From assembly GCF_004210375.1 (NCBI RefSeq), contig NC_134834.1, positions 14,741,857-14,805,856 of the forward strand: a stretch of 64,000 nt of DNA, in the 5' to 3' direction. A model generated the notes under the pieces. The model ran no database searches and was not told where the DNA came from. It was given only the letters and a program-made list of their open reading frames with translations. Shown here one piece after another: positions 47,001-63,200 of the stretch; within the stretch, counting starts at the first letter, position 1, and the number at the start of each line of letters is the position of its first letter. A program made the translations under genes and the position numbers. This stretch comes from Tachypleus tridentatus (taxonomy: Eukaryota; Arthropoda; Merostomata; Xiphosura; Limulidae).

Positions 47001-50000
47001 TTTTTCACCATAGTTTTTATAGTTCTATATTTATGTTGTAATGTTAGTGGTTTACTGTCTACTGAAAACACTTACCTTTTTCACCATAGTTTATATAGTT
47101 CTATATTTATGTTGTAATGTTAGTGGTTTACTGTCTACTGAAAACACTTTTTCACCTTTTTTATAGTTCTATAGTTTTGTTAGTATAGTTCTATATTTAT
47201 GTTGTAATGTTAGTGGTTTACTGTCTACTGAAAACACTTACCTTTTCACCATAGTTTTTATAGTTCTATATTTATGTTGTAATGTTAGTGGTTTACTGTC
47301 TACTGAAAACACTTACCTTTTTCACCATAGTTTTTATAGTTCTATATTTATGTTGTAATGTTAGTGGTTTACTGTCTACTGAAAACACTTACCTTTTTTC
47401 ACCATAGTTTTTATAGTTCTATATTTATGTTGTAATGTTAGTGGTTTACTGTCTACTGAAAACACTTACCTTTTTCACCATAGTTTTTATAGTTCTATAT
47501 TTATGTTGTAATGTTAGTGGTTTACTGTCTACTGAAAACACTTACCTTTTTTTCACCATAGTTTTATAGTTCTATATTTATGTTGTAATGTTAGTGGTTT
47601 ACTGTCTACTGAAAACACTTACCTTTTTCACCATAGTTTTATAGTTCTATATTTATGTTGTAATGTTAGTGGTTTACTGTCTACTGAAAACACTTACCTT
47701 TTTTCACCATAGTTTTATAGTTCTATATTTATGTTGTAATGTTAGTGGTTTACTGTCTACTGAAAACACTTACCTTTTTCACCATAGTTTTATAGTTCTA
47801 TATTTATGTTGTAATGTTAGTGGTTTACTGTCTACTGAAAACACTTACCTTTTTTTCACCATAGTTTTTATAGTTCTATATTTATGTTGTAATGTTAGTG
47901 GTTTACTGTCTACTGAAAACACTTACCTTTTCACCATAGTTTTTATAGTTCTATATTTATGTTGTAATGTTAGTGGTTTACTGTCTACTGAAAACACTTA
48001 CCTTTTTCACCATAGTTTATACAGTTCTATATTTATGTTGTAATGTTAGTGGTTTACTGTCTACTGAAAACACTTACCTTTTTCACCATAGTTTTATAGT
48101 TCTATATTTATGTTGTAATGTTAGTGGTTTACTGTCTACTGAAAACACTTACCTTTTTTTCACCATAGTTTATATAGTTCTATATTTATGTTGTAATGTT
48201 AGTGGTTTACTGTCTACTGAAAACACTTACCTTTTTCACCATAGTTTTTATAGTTCTATATTTATGTTGTAATGTTAGTGGTTTACTGTCTACTGAAAAC
48301 ACTTACCTTTTCACCATAGTTTTATAGTTCTATATTTATGTTGTAATGTTAGTGGTTTACTGTCTACTGAAAACACTTACCTTTTTCACCATAGTTTTTA
48401 TAGTTCTATATTTATGTTGTAATGTTAGTGGTTTACTGTCTACTGAAAACACTTACCTTTTCACCATAGTTTTATAGTTCTATATTTATGTTGTAATGTT
48501 AGTGGTTTACTGTCTACTGAAAACACTTACCTTTTTCACCATAGTTTTATAGTTCTATATTTATGTTGTAATGTTAGTGGTTTACTGTCTACTGAAAACA
48601 CTTACCTTTTTCACCATAGTTTTATAGTTCTATATTTATGTTGTAATGTTAGTGGTTTACTGTCTACTGAAAGTTTTACACTTACCTTTTGTTAGTGGTT
48701 TACTGTCTACTGAAAACACTTACCTAGTTTTATAGTTCTATATTTATGTTGTAATGTTAGTGGTTTACTGTCTACTGAAAACACTTACCTTTTTCACCAT
48801 AGTTTTTATAGTTCTATATTTATGTTGTAATGTTAGTGGTTTACTGTCTACTGAAAACACTTACCTTTTTCACCCATAGTTTTATAGTTTTATAGTTCTA
48901 TATTTATGTTGTAATGTTAGTGGTTTACTGTCTACTGAAAACACTTACCTTTTTCACCATAGTTTTATATAGTTCTATATTTATGTTGTAATGTTAGTGG
49001 TTTACTGTCTACTGAAAACACTTACCTTTTTCACCATAGTTTTATAGTTCTATATTTATGTTGTAATGTTAGTGGTTTACTGTCTACTGAAAACACTTAC
49101 CTTTTTCACCATAGTTTTATAGTTCTATATTTATGTTGTAATGTTAGTGGTTTACTGTCTACTGAAAACACTTACCTTTTTCACCATAGTTTTTATAGTT
49201 CTATATTTATGTTGTAATGTTAGTGGTTTACTGTCTACTGAAAACACTTACCTTTTTCACCATAGTTTTTATAGTTCTATATTTATGTTGTAATGTTAGT
49301 GGTTTACTGTCTACTGAAAACACTTACCTTTTTCACCATAGTTTTTATAGTTCTATATTTATGTTGTAATGTTAGTGGTTTACTGTCTACTGAAAACACT
49401 TACCTTTTTCACCATAGTTTTATAGTTCTATATTTATGTTGTAATGTTAGTGGTTTACTGTCTACTGAAAACACTTACCTTTTTTCACCATAGTTTTATA
49501 TAGTTCTATATTTATGTTGTAATGTTAGTGGTTTACTGTCTACTGAAAACACTTACCTTTTTCACCATAGTTTTATAGTTCTATATTTATGTTGTAATGT
49601 TAGTGGTTTACTGTCTACTGAAAACACTTACCTTTTTCACCATAGTTTTATAGTTCTATATTTATGTTGTAATGTTAGTGGTTTACTGTCTACTGAAAAC
49701 ACTTACCTTTTTCACCATAGTTTTATAGTTCTATATTTATGTTGTAATGTTAGTGGTTTACTGTCTACTGAAAACACTTACCTTTTTCATAGTTTTTATA
49801 GTTCTATATTTATGTTGTAATGTTAGTGGTTTACTGTCTACTGAAAACACTTACCTTTTTCACCATAGTTTTTATAGTTCTATATTTATGTTGTAATGTT
49901 AGTGGTTTACTGTCTACTGAAAACACTTACCTTTTTTCACCATAGTTTTATAGTTCTATATTTATGTTGTAATGTTAGTGGTTTACTGTCTACTGAAAAC

Positions 50001-51139
50001 ACTTACCTTTTTCACCATAGTTTTTATAGTTCTATATTTATGTTGTAATGTTAGTGGTTTACTGTCTACTGAAAACACTTACCTTTTTTTCACCATAGTT
50101 TTATAGTTCTATATTTATGTTGTAATGTTAGTGGTTTACTGTCTACTGAAAACACTTACCTTTTTCACCATAGTTTTTATAGTTCTATATTTATGTTGTA
50201 ATGTTAGTGGTTTACTGTCTACTGAAAACACTTACCTTTTTCACCATAGTTTTTATAGTTCTATATTTATGTTGTAATGTTAGTGGTTTACTGTCTACTG
50301 AAAACACTTACCTTTTTCACCATAGTTTTATAGTTCTATATTTATGTTGTAATGTTAGTGGTTTACTGTCTACTGAAAACACTTACCTTTTTTTATATAG
50401 TTCACCATAGTTTTTATAGTTCTATATTTATGTTGTAATGTTAGTGGTTTACTGTCTACTGAAAACACTTACCTTTTCACCATAGTTTTATAGTTCTATA
50501 TTTATGTTGTAATGTTAGTGGTTTACTGTCTACTGAAAACACTTACCTTTTCACCATAGTTTTATATAGTTCTATATTTATGTTGTAATGTTAGTGGTTT
50601 ACTGTCTACTGAAAACACTTACCTTTTTCACCATAGTTTTATAGTTCTATATTTATGTTGTAATGTTAGTGGTTTACTGTCTACTGAAAACACTTACCTT
50701 TTTCACCATAGTTTTATAGTTCTATATTTATGTTGTAATGTTAGTGGTTTACTGTCTACTGAAAACACTTACCTTTTTCACCATAGTTTTTATAGTTCTA
50801 TATTTATGTTGTAATGTTAGTGGTTTACTGTCTACTGAAAACACTTACCTTTTTCACCATAGTTTTATAGTTCTATATTTATGTTGTAATGTTAGTGGTT
50901 TACTGTCTACTGAAAACACTTACCTTTTTTCACCATAGTTTTATAGTTCTATATTTATGTTGTAATGTTAGTGGTTTACTGTCTACTGAAAACACTTACC
51001 TTTTTCACCATAGTTTATTTATGTTGTAATGTTAGTAGTTCTATATTTATGTTGTAATGTTAGTGGTTTACTGTCTACTGAAAACACTTACCTTTTTCAC
51101 CATAGTTTTATAGTTCTATATTTATGTTGTAATGTTAGT

Positions 51140-51215
51140 GGTTTACTTTCCACTGAAAACACTTACCTTTATTAACCTAGTTTTTATAGTTTTATATTTA
51201 TGTTGTAATGTTAAT
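51140..51215. repeat. Diverged monomer inside the satellite array
   Basis: TTTACTTTCCACTGAAAAC, CCTTTATTAACCTAG, TTTTATATTT and TTAATGG. It shares diagnostic changes with the 43.9-kb patch, 7.2 kb away. Confidence 0.8.
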
Positions 51216-54200
51216 GGTTTACTGTCTACTGAAAACACTTACCTTTTTCACCATAGTTTATATAGTTCTATATTTATGTTGTAATGTTAGTGGTTTACTG
51301 TCTACTGAAAACACTTACCTTTTCACACCATAGTTTTATAGTTCTATATTTATGTTGTAATGTTAGTGGTTTACTGTCTACTGAAAACACTTACCTTTTT
51401 CACCATAGTTTTTATAGTTCTATATTTATGTTGTAATGTTAGTGGTTTACTGTCTACTGAAATCACTTACCTTTTTTACCATAGTTTTTATAGTTCTATA
51501 TTTATGTTGTAATGTTAGTGGTTTACTGTCTACTGAAAACACTTACCTTTTCACCTATAGTTTAATGTTAGTGGTTTACTGTCTAGTTCTATATTTATGT
51601 TGTAATGTTAGTGGTTTACTGTCTACTGAAAACACTTACCTTTTCACCATAGTTTTTATAGTTCTATATTTATGTTGTAATGTTAGTGGTTTACTGTCTA
51701 CTGAAAACACTTACCTTTTCACCATAGTTTTATAGTTCTATATTTATGTTGTAATGTTAGTGGTTTACTGTCTACTGAAAACACTTACCTTTTTCACCAT
51801 AGTTTTTATATTTCTATATTTATGTTGTAATGTTAGTGGTTTACTGTCTACAGAAAACACTTACCTTTTTTCACCATAGTTTTTATAGTTCTATATTTAT
51901 GTTGTAATGTTAGTGGTTTACTGTCTACTGAAAACACTTACCTTTTTCACCATAGTTTTATAGTTCTATATTTATGTTGTAATGTTAGTGGTTTACTGTC
52001 TACTGAAAACACTTACCTTTTTTTATACCATAGTTTTTATAGTTCTATCTTTATGTTGTAATGTTAGAAGTTTACTGTCTACTGAAAACACTTTCCTTTT
52101 TTACCACAGTTTTTATAGTTCTATATTTATGTTGTAATGTTAGTGGTTTACTGTCTACTGAAAACACTTACCTTTTTCACCATAGTTTTATAGTTCTATA
52201 TTTATGTTGTAATGTTAGTGGTTTACTGTCTACTGAAAACACTTACCTTTTTCACCATAGTTTTATAGTTCTATATTTATGTTGTAATGTTAGTGGTTTA
52301 CTGTCTACTGAAAACACTTACCTTTTTCACCATAGTTTTATATAGTTCTATATTTATGTTGTAATGTTAGTGGTTTACTGTCTACTGAAAACACTTACCT
52401 TTTTCACCATAGTTTTATAGTTCTATATTTATGTTGTAATGTTAGTGGTTTACTGTCTACTGAAAACACTTACCTTTTCACCATAGTTTTTATAGTTCTA
52501 TATTTATGTTGTAATGTTAGTGGTTTACTGTCTACTGAAAACACTTACCTTTTTTCACCATAGTTTTTATAGTTCTATATTTATGTTGTAATGTTAGTGG
52601 TTTACTGTCTACTGAAAACACTTACCTTTTTTCACCAGTTTTTATAGTTCTATATTTATGTTGTAATGTTAGTGGTTTACTGTCTACTGAAAACACTTAC
52701 CTTTTTCACCATAGTTTTATAGTTCTATATTTATGTTGTAATGTTAGTGGTTTACTGTCTACTGAAAACACTTACCTTTTTTTTTCACATAGTTTTATAG
52801 TTCTATATTTATGTTGTAATGTTAGTGGTTTACTGTCTACTGAAAACACTTACCTTTTTCACCATAGTTTTATAGTTCTATATTTATGTTGTAATGTTAG
52901 TGGTTTACTGTCTACTGAAAACACTTACCTTTTTCACCATAGTTTTATAGTTCTATATTTATGTTGTAATGTTAGTGGTTTACTGTCTACTGAAAACACT
53001 TACCTTTTTCACCATAGTTTTATAGTTCTATATTTATGTTGTAATGTTAGTGGTTTACTGTCTACTGAAAACACTTACCTTTTTCACCATAGTTTTTATA
53101 GTTCTATATTTATGTTGTAATGTTAGTGGTTTACTGTCTACTGAAAACACTTACCTTTTCACCATAGTTTTATAGTTCTATATTTATGTTGTAATGTTAG
53201 TGGTTTACTGTCTACTGAAAACACTTACCTTTTTCACCATAGTTTTATAGTTCTATATTTATGTTGTAATGTTAGTGGTTTACTGTCTACTGAAAACACT
53301 TACCTTTTTCACCATAGTTTTATAGTTCTATATTTATGTTGTAATGTTAGTGGTTTACTATAAAACACTTTATGTTGTAATGTTGTAGTGTGGTTTACTG
53401 TCTACTGAAAACACTTACCTTTTTCACCATAGTTTTTATAGTTCTATATTTATGTTGTAATGTTAGTGGTTTACTGTCTACTGAAAACACTTACCTTTTC
53501 ACCATAGTTTTTATAGTTCTATATTTATGTTGTAATGTTAGTGGTTTACTGTCTACTGAAAACACTTACCTTTTTCACCATAGTTTTATAGTTCTATATT
53601 TATGTTGTAATGTTAGTGGTTTACTGTCTACTGAAAACACTTACCTTTTTCACCATAGTTTTATAGTTCTATATTTATGTTGTAATGTTAGTGGTTTACT
53701 GTCTACTGAAAACACTTACCTTTTTTCACCATAGTTTTTATAGTTCTATATTTATGTTGTAATGTTAGTGGTTTACTGTCTACTGAAAACACTTACCTTT
53801 TCACCATAGTTTTATAGTTCTATATTTATGTTGTAATGTTAGTGGTTTACTGTCTACTGAAAACACTTACCTTTTTAGTCACCATAGTTTTATAGTTCTA
53901 TATTTATGTTGTAATGTTAGTGGTTTACTGTCTACTGAAAACACTTACCTTTTCACCATAGTTTTATAGTTCTATATTTATGTTGTAATGTTAGTGGTTT
54001 ACTGTCTACTGAAAACACTTACCTTACCTAGTTTCAGTTCTATATTTATGTTGTAATGTTAGTGGTTTACTGTCTACTGAAAACACTTACCTTTTTTCAT
54101 AGTTTTATAGTTCTATATTTATGTTGTAATGTTAGTGGTTTACTGTCTACTGAAAACACTTACCTTTTTCACCATAGTTTTATAGTTCTATATTTATGTT

Positions 54201-57200
54201 GTAATGTTAGTGGTTTACTGTCTACTGAAAACACTTACCTTTTTCACCATAGTTTTTATAGTTCTATATTTATGTTGTAATGTTAGTGGTTTACTGTCTA
54301 CTGAAAACACTTACCTTTTTTTCACCATAGTTTTTATAGTTCTATATTTATGTTGTAATGTTAGTGGTTTACTGTCTACTGAAAACACTTACCTTTTTCA
54401 CCATAGTTTTTATAGTTCTATATTTATGTTGTAATGTTAGTGGTTTACTGTCTACTGAAAACACTTACCTTTTTCACCATAGTTTTATAGTTCTATATTT
54501 ATGTTGTAATGTTAGTGGTTTACTGTCTACTGAAAACACTTACCTTTTTCACCATAGTTTTATAGTTCTATATTTATGTTGTAATGTTAGTGGTTTACTG
54601 TCTACTGAAAACACTTACCTTTTTTTTCACCATAGTTTTATAGTTCTATATTTATGTTGTAATGTTAGTGGTTTACTGTCTACTGAAAACACTTACCTTT
54701 TTCACCATAGTTTTAGTATAGTTCTATATTTATGTTGTAATGTTAGTGGTTTACTGTCTACTGAAAACACTTACCTTTTTCACCATAGTTTTATAGTTCT
54801 ATATTTATGTTGTAATGTTAGTGGTTTACTGTCTACTGAAAACACTTACCTTTTTCACCATAGTTTTTATAGTTCTATATTTATGTTGTAATGTTAGTGG
54901 TTTACTGTCTACTGAAAACACTTACCTTTTTTCACCATAGTTTTTATAGTTCTATATTTATGTTGTAATGTTAGTGGTTTACTGTCTACTGAAAACACTT
55001 ACCTTTTCACCATAGTTTTATAGTTCTATATTTATGTTGTAATGTTAGTGGTTTACTGTCTACTGAAAACACTTACCTTTTTCACCATAGTTTTATAGTT
55101 CTATATTTATGTTGTAATGTTAGTGGTTTACTGTCTACTGAAAACACTTACCTTTTTCACCATAGTTTTATAGTTCTATATTTATGTTGTAATGTTAGTG
55201 GTTTACTGTCTACTGAAAACACTTACCTTTTCACCATAGTTTTATAGTTCTATATTTATGTTGTAATGTTAGTGGTTTACTGTCTACTGAAAACACTTAC
55301 CTTTTTCACCATAGTTTTATAGTTCTATATTTATGTTGTAATGTTAGTGGTTTACTGTCTACTGAAAACACTTACCTTTTTTTCACCATAGTTTTATAGT
55401 TCTATATTTATGTTGTAATGTTAGTGGTTTACTGTCTACTGAAAACACTTACACCATAGTTTTATATAGTTCTTTTTATGTTGTAATGTTAGTGGTTTAC
55501 ACCACTAGTTTTTACCATAGTTTTTATAGTTCTATATTTATGTTGTAATGTTAGTGGTTTACTGTCTACTGAAAACACTTACCTTTTTCACCATAGTTTT
55601 TATAGTTCTATATTTATGTTGTAATGTTAGTGGTTTACTGTCTACTGAAAACACTTACCTTTTCACCATAGTTTTTATAGTTCTATATTTATGTTGTAAT
55701 GTTAGTGGTTTACTGTCTACTGAAAACACTTACCTTTTTCACCCTAGTTTTTATAGTTCTATATTTATGTTGTAATGTTAGTGGTTTACTGTCTACTGAA
55801 AACACTTACCTTTTTCACCATAGTTTTTATAGTTCTATATTTATGTTGTAATGTTAGTGGTTTACTGTCTACTGAAAACACTTACCTTTTTCACCATAGT
55901 TTTTATAGTTCTATATTTATGTTGTAATGTTAGTGGTTTACTGTCTACTGAAAACACTTACCTTTTTCACCATAGTTTTTATAGTTCTATATTTATGTTG
56001 TAATGTTAGTGGTTTACTGTCTACTGAAAACACTTACCTTTTTTCACCATAGTTTTATAGTTCTATATTTATGTTGTAATGTTAGTGGTTTACTGTCTAC
56101 TGAAAACACTTACCTTTTTCACCATAGTTTTATAGTTCTATATTTATGTTGTAATGTTAGTGGTTTACTGTCTACTGAAAACACTTACCTTTTTCACCAT
56201 AGTTTTATAGTTCTATATTTATGTTGTAATGTTAGTGGTTTACTGTCTACTGAAAACACTTACCTTTTCACCATAGTTTTTAAGTTCTATATTTATGTTG
56301 TAATGTTAGTGGTTTACTGTCTACTGAAAACACTTACCTTTTTCACCATAGTTTTATAGTTCTAGTTGTAATGTTAGTGGTTTACTGTCTACTGAAAACA
56401 CTTACCTTTTCACCATAGTTTTATAGTTCTAGTATTTATGTTGTAATGTTAGTGGTTTACTGTCTACTGAAAACACTTACCTTTTTCACCATAGTTTTAT
56501 AGTTCTAGTTCTATATTTATGTTGTTGTAATGTTAGTGGTTTACTGTCTACTGAAAACACTTACCTTTTTCACCATAGTTTTATAGTTCTATATTTATGT
56601 TGTAATGTTAGTGGTTTACTGTCTACTGAAAACACTTACCTTTTTCACCCATAGTTTTATAGTTCTATATTTATGTTGTAATGTTAGTGGTTTACTGTCT
56701 ACTGAAAACACTTACCTTTTTCACCATAGTTTTATAGTTCTATATTTATGTTGTAATGTTAGTGGTTTACTGTCTACTGAAAACACTTACCTTTTTCACC
56801 ATAGTTTTTATAGTTCTATATTTATGTTGTAATGTTAGTGGTTTACTGTCTACTGAAAACACTTACCTTTTTCACCATAGTTTTTATAGTTCTATATTTA
56901 TGTTGTAATGTTAGTGGTTTACTGTCTACTGAAAACACTTACCTTTTTCACCATAGTTTTATAGTTCTATATTTATGTTGTAATGTTAGTGGTTTACTGT
57001 CTACTGAAAACACTTACCTTTTTCACCATAGTTTTTATAGTTCTATATTTATGTTGTAATGTTAGTGGTTTACTGTCTACTGAAAACACTTACCTTTTTC
57101 ACCATAGTTTTATAGTTCTATATTTATGTTGTAATGTTAGTGGTTTACTGTCTACTGAAAACACTTACCTTTTCACCATAGTTTTATAGTTCTATATTTA

Positions 57201-60200
57201 TGTTGTAATGTTAGTGGTTTACTGTCTACTGAAAACACTTACCTTTTTCACCATAGTTTTTATAGTTCTATATTTATGTTGTAATGTTAGTGGTTTACTG
57301 TCTACTGAAAACACTTACCTTTTTAGTTTATATAGTTCACCATAGTTTATACAGTTCTATATTTATGTTGTAATGTTAGTGGTTTACTGTCTACTGAAAA
57401 CACTTACCTTTTTCACCATAGTTTTTATAGTTCTATATTTATGTTGTAATGTTAGTGGTTTACTGTCTACTGAAAACACTTACCTTTTTCACCATAGTTT
57501 TTATAGTTCTATATTTATGTTGTAATGTTAGTGGTTTACTGTCTACTGAAAACACTTACCTTTTTCACCATAGTTTTATAGTTCTATATTTATGTTGTAA
57601 TGTTAGTGGTTTACTGTCTACTGAAAACACTTACCTTTTTCACCATAGTTTTTATAGTTCTATATTTATGTTGTAATGTTAGTGGTTTACTGTCTACTGA
57701 AAACACTTACCTTTTTCACCATAGTTTTTATAGTTCTATATTTATGTTGTAATGTTAGTGGTTTACTGTCTACTGAAAACACTTACCTTTTTCACCATAG
57801 TTTTATAGTTCTATATTTATGTTGTAATGTTAGTGGTTTACTGTCTACTGAAAACACTTACCTTTTTATAGTTCACCACTAGTTTATATAGTTCTATATT
57901 TATGTTGTAATGTTAGTGGTTTACTGTCTACTGAAAACACTTACCTTTTTCACCATAGTTTTATAGTTCTATATTTATGTTGTAATGTTAGTGGTTTACT
58001 GTCTACTGAAAACACTTACCTTTTTCACCATAGTTTTATAGTTCTATATTTATGTTGTAATGTTAGTGGTTTACTGTCTACTGAAAACACTTACCTTTTA
58101 GTTTTACCTATAGTTTAATATAGTTCTATATTTATGTTGTAATGTTAGTGGTTTACTGTCTGTCTACTGAAAACACTTACCTTTTTCACCATAGTTTTTA
58201 TAGTTCTATATTTATGTTGTAATGTTAGTGGTTTACTGTCTACTGAAAACACTTACCTTTTTCACCATAGTTTTATAGTTCTATATTTATGTTGTAATGT
58301 TAGTGGTTTACTGTCTACTGAAAACACTTACCTTTTTTTTTATAGTTCATAGTTATTTATAGTTCTATATTTATGTTGTAATGTTAGTGGTTTACTGTCT
58401 ACTGAAAACACTTACCTTTTCACCATAGTTTTTATAGTTCTATATTTATGTTGTAATGTTAGTGGTTTACTGTCTACTGAAAACACTTACCTTTTTTCAC
58501 CATAGTTTTATAGTTCTATATTTATGTTGTAATGTTAGTGGTTTACTGTCTACTGAAAACACTTACCTTTTCACCATAGTTTTATAGTTCTATATTTATG
58601 TTGTAATGTTAGTGGTTTACTGTCTACTGAAAACACTTACCTTTTCACCATAGTTTTATAGTTCTATATTTATGTTGTAATGTTAGTGGTTTATGTTGAT
58701 TACCTTTTTCACCATAGTTTTTATAGTTCTATGTAATGTTAGTGGTTTACTGTCTACTGAAAACACTTACCTTTTTCACCATAGTTTTATAGTTCTATAT
58801 TTATGTTGTAATGTTAGTGGTTTACTGTCTACTGAAAACACTTACCTTTTTCACCATAGTTTATATAGTTCTATATTTATGTTGTAATGTTAGTGGTTTA
58901 CTGTCTACAGAAAACACTTACCTTTTTCACCATAGTTTTATAGTTCTATATTTATGTTGTAATGTTAGTGGTTTACTGTCTACTGAAAACACTTACCTTT
59001 TTCACCATAGTTTTATAGTTCTATATTTATGTTGTAATGTTAGTGGTTTACTGTCTACTGAAAACACTTACCTTTTTCACCATAGTTTTATAGTTCTATA
59101 TTTATGTTGTAATGTTAGAGGTTTACTGTCTACTGAAAACACTTATTTTTTTCACCATAGTTTTTATAGTTCTATATTTATGTTGTAATGTTAGTGGTTT
59201 ACTGTCTACTGAAAACACTTACCTTTTTCACCCTAGTTTTTATAGTTCTATATTTATGTTGTAATGTTAGTGGTTTACTGTCTACTGAAAACACTTACCT
59301 TTTTCACCATAGTTTTATAGTTCTATATTTATGTTGTAATGTTAGTGGTTTACTGTCTACTGAAAACACTTACCTTTTCACCATAGTTTTTATAGTTCTA
59401 TATTTATGTTGTAATGTTAGTGGTTTACTGTCTACTGAAAACACTTACCTTTTTCACCATAGTTTTTATAGTTCTATATTTATGTTGTAATGTTAGTGGT
59501 TTACTGTCTACTGAAAACACTTACCTTTTTCACCATAGTTTTTATAGTTCTATATTTATGTTGTAATGTTAGTGGTTTACTGTCTACTGAAAACACTTAC
59601 CTTTTTCACCATAGTTTTATAGTTCTATATTTATGTTGTAATGTTAGTGGTTTACTGTCTACTGAAAACACTTACCTTTTTTTCACCATAGTTTTATAGT
59701 TCTATATTTATGTTGTAATGTTAGTGGTTTACTGTCTACTGAAAACACTTACCTTTTTCACCATAGTTTTTATAGTTCTATATTTATGTTGTAATGTTAG
59801 TGGTTTACTGTCTACTGAAAACACTTACCTTTTCACCATAGTTTTATAGTTCTATATTTATGTTGTAATGTTAGTGGTTTACTGTCTACTGAAAACACTT
59901 ACCTTTTTCACCATAGTTTTTATAGTTCTATATTTATGTTGTAATGTTAGTGGTTTACTGTCTACTGAAAACACTTACCTTTTTCACCATAGTTTTATAG
60001 TTCTATATTTATGTTGTAATGTTAGTGGTTTACTGTCTACTGAAAACACTTACCTTTTTCACCATAGTTTTTATAGTTCTATATTTATGTTGTAATGTTA
60101 GTGGTTTACTGTCTACTGAAAACACTTACCTTTTTTCACCATAGTTTTATAGTTCTATATTTATGTTGTAATGTTAGTGGTTTACTGTCTACTGAAAACA

Positions 60201-63200
60201 CTTACCTTTTTCACCATAGTTTTATAGTTCTATATTTATGTTGTAATGTTAGTGGTTTACTGTCTACTGAAAACACTTACCTTTTTCACCATAGTTTTAT
60301 AGTTCTATATTTATGTTGTAATGTTAGTGGTTTACTGTCTACTGAAAACACTTACCTTTTTCACCATAGTTTTATAGTTCTATATTTATGTTGTAATGTT
60401 AGTGGTTTACTGTCTACTGAAAACACTTACCTTTTTCACCATAGTTTTTATAGTTCTATATTTATGTTGTAATGTTAGTGGTTTACTGTCTACTGAAAAC
60501 ACTTACCTTTTTCACCATAGTTTTATAGTTCTATATTTATGTTGTAATGTTAGTGGTTTACTGTCTACTGAAAACACTTACCTTTTCACCATAGTTTTAT
60601 ATAGTTCTATATTTATGTTGTAATGTTAGTGGTTTACTGTCTACTGAAAACACTTACCTTTTTCACCTATAGTTTTTATAGTTCTATATTTATGTTGTAA
60701 TGTTAGTGGTTTACTGTCTACTGAAAACACTTACCTTTTTCACCATAGTTTTATAGTTCTATATTTATGTTGTAATGTTAGTGGTTTACTGTCTATTGAA
60801 AACACTTACCTTTTTCACCATAGTTTATATAGTTCTATATTTATGTTGTAGTGTTAGTGGTTTACTGTCTACTGAAAACACTTACCTTTTTCACCATAGT
60901 TTTATAGTTCTATATTTATGTTGTAATGTTAGTGGTTTACTGTCTACTGAAAACACTTACCTTTTTCACCATAGTTTTATAGTTCTATATTTATGTTGTA
61001 ATGTTAGTGGTTTACTGTCTACTGAAAACACTTACCTTTTTCACCATAGTTTTTATAGTTCTATATTTATGTTGTAATGTTAGTGGTTTACTGTCTACTG
61101 AAAACACTTACCTTTTCACCATAGTTTTATAGTTCTATATTTATGTTGTAATGTTAGTGGTTTACTGTCTACTGAAAACACTTACCTTTTTCACCATAGT
61201 TTTATAGTTCTATATTTATGTTGTAATGTTAGTGGTTTACTGTCTACTGAAAACACTTACCTTTTTCACCATAGTTTTTATAGTTCTATATTTATGTTGT
61301 AATGTTAGTGGTTTACTGTCTACTGAAAACACTTACCTTTTTCACCATAGTTTTATAGTTCTATATTTATGTTGTAATGTTAGTGGTTTACTGTCTACTG
61401 AAAACACTTACCTTTTTCACCATAGTTTTATAGTTCTATATTTATGTTGTAATGTTAGTGGTTTACTGTCTACTGAAAACACTTACCTTTTTCACCATAG
61501 TTTTATAGTTCTATATTTATGTTGTAATGTTAGTGGTTTACTGTCTACTGAAAACACTTACCTTTTTCACCATAGTTTTTATAGTTCTATATTTATGTTG
61601 TAATGTTAGTGGTTTACTGTCTACTGAAAACACTTACCTTTTTCACCATAGTTTTTATAGTTCTATATTTATGTTGTAATGTTAGTGGTTTACTGTCTAC
61701 TGAAAACACTTACCTTTTTTCTTAGTTTCACCCATAGTTTTTATAGTTCTATATTTATGTTGTAATGTTAGTGGTTTACTGTCTACTGAAAACACTTACC
61801 TTTTTCACCATAGTTTTATAGTTCTATATTTATGTTGTAATGTTAGTGGTTTACTGTCTACTGAAAACACTTACCTTTTTTAACCTAGTTTTTATAGTTC
61901 TATATTTATGTTGTAATGTTAGTGGTTTACTGTCTACTGAAAACACTTACCTTTTTCACCATAGTTTTTATAGTTCTATATTTATGTTGTAATGTTAGTG
62001 GTTTACTGTCTACTGAAAACACTTACCTTTTTCACCATAGTTTTTATAGTTCTATATTTATGTTGTAATGTTAGTGGTTTACTGTCTACTGAAAACACTT
62101 ACCTTTTTCACCATAGTTTTTATAGTTCTATATTTATGTTGTAATGTTAGTGGTTTACTGTCTACTGAAAACACTTACCTTTTCACCATAGTTTTATAGT
62201 TCTATATTTATGTTGTAATGTTAGTGGTTTACTGTCTACTGAAAACACTTACCTTTTTCACCATAGTTTTATAGTTCTATATTTATGTTGTAATGTTAGT
62301 GGTTTACTGTCTACTGAAAACACTTACCTTTTTTCACCATAGTTTTATAGTTCTATATTTATGTTGTAATGTTAGTGGTTTACTGTCTACTGAAAACACT
62401 TACCTTTTTCACCATAGTTTTATAGTTCTATATTTATGTTGTAATGTTAGTGGTTTACTGTCTACTGAAAACACTTACCTTTTCACCATAGTTTTATAGT
62501 TCTATATTTATGTTGTAATGTTAGTGGTTTACTGTCTACTGAAAACACTTACCTTTTTCACCATAGTTTTTATAGTTCTATATTTATGTTGTAATGTTAG
62601 TGGTTTACTGTCTACTGAAAACACTTACCTTTTTCACCATAGTTTTATAGTTCTATATTTATGTTGTAATGTTAGTGGTTTACTGTCTACTGAAAACACT
62701 TACCTTTTTCACCATAGTTTTATAGTTCTATATTTATGTTGTAATGTTAGTGGTTTACTGTCTACTGAAAACACTTACCTTTTTCACCATAGTTTTTATA
62801 GTTCTATATTTATGTTGTAATGTTAGTGGTTTACTGTCTACTGAAAACACTTACCTTTTTCACCATAGTTTTATAGTTCTATATTTATGTTGTAATGTTA
62901 GTGGTTTACTGTCTACTGAAAACACTTACCTTTTTCACCATAGTTTTTTATATAGTTCTATATTTATGTTGTAATGTTAGTGGTTTACTGTCTACTGAAA
63001 ACACTTACCTTTTCACCATAGTTTTTATAGTTCTATATTTATGTTGTAATGTTAGTGGTTTACTGTCTACTGAAAACACTTACCTTTTTCACCATAGTTT
63101 TATAGTTCTATATTTATGTTGTAATGTTAGTGGTTTACTGTCTACTGAAAACACTTACCTTTTTCACCATAGTTTTATAGTTCTATATTTATGTTGTAAT

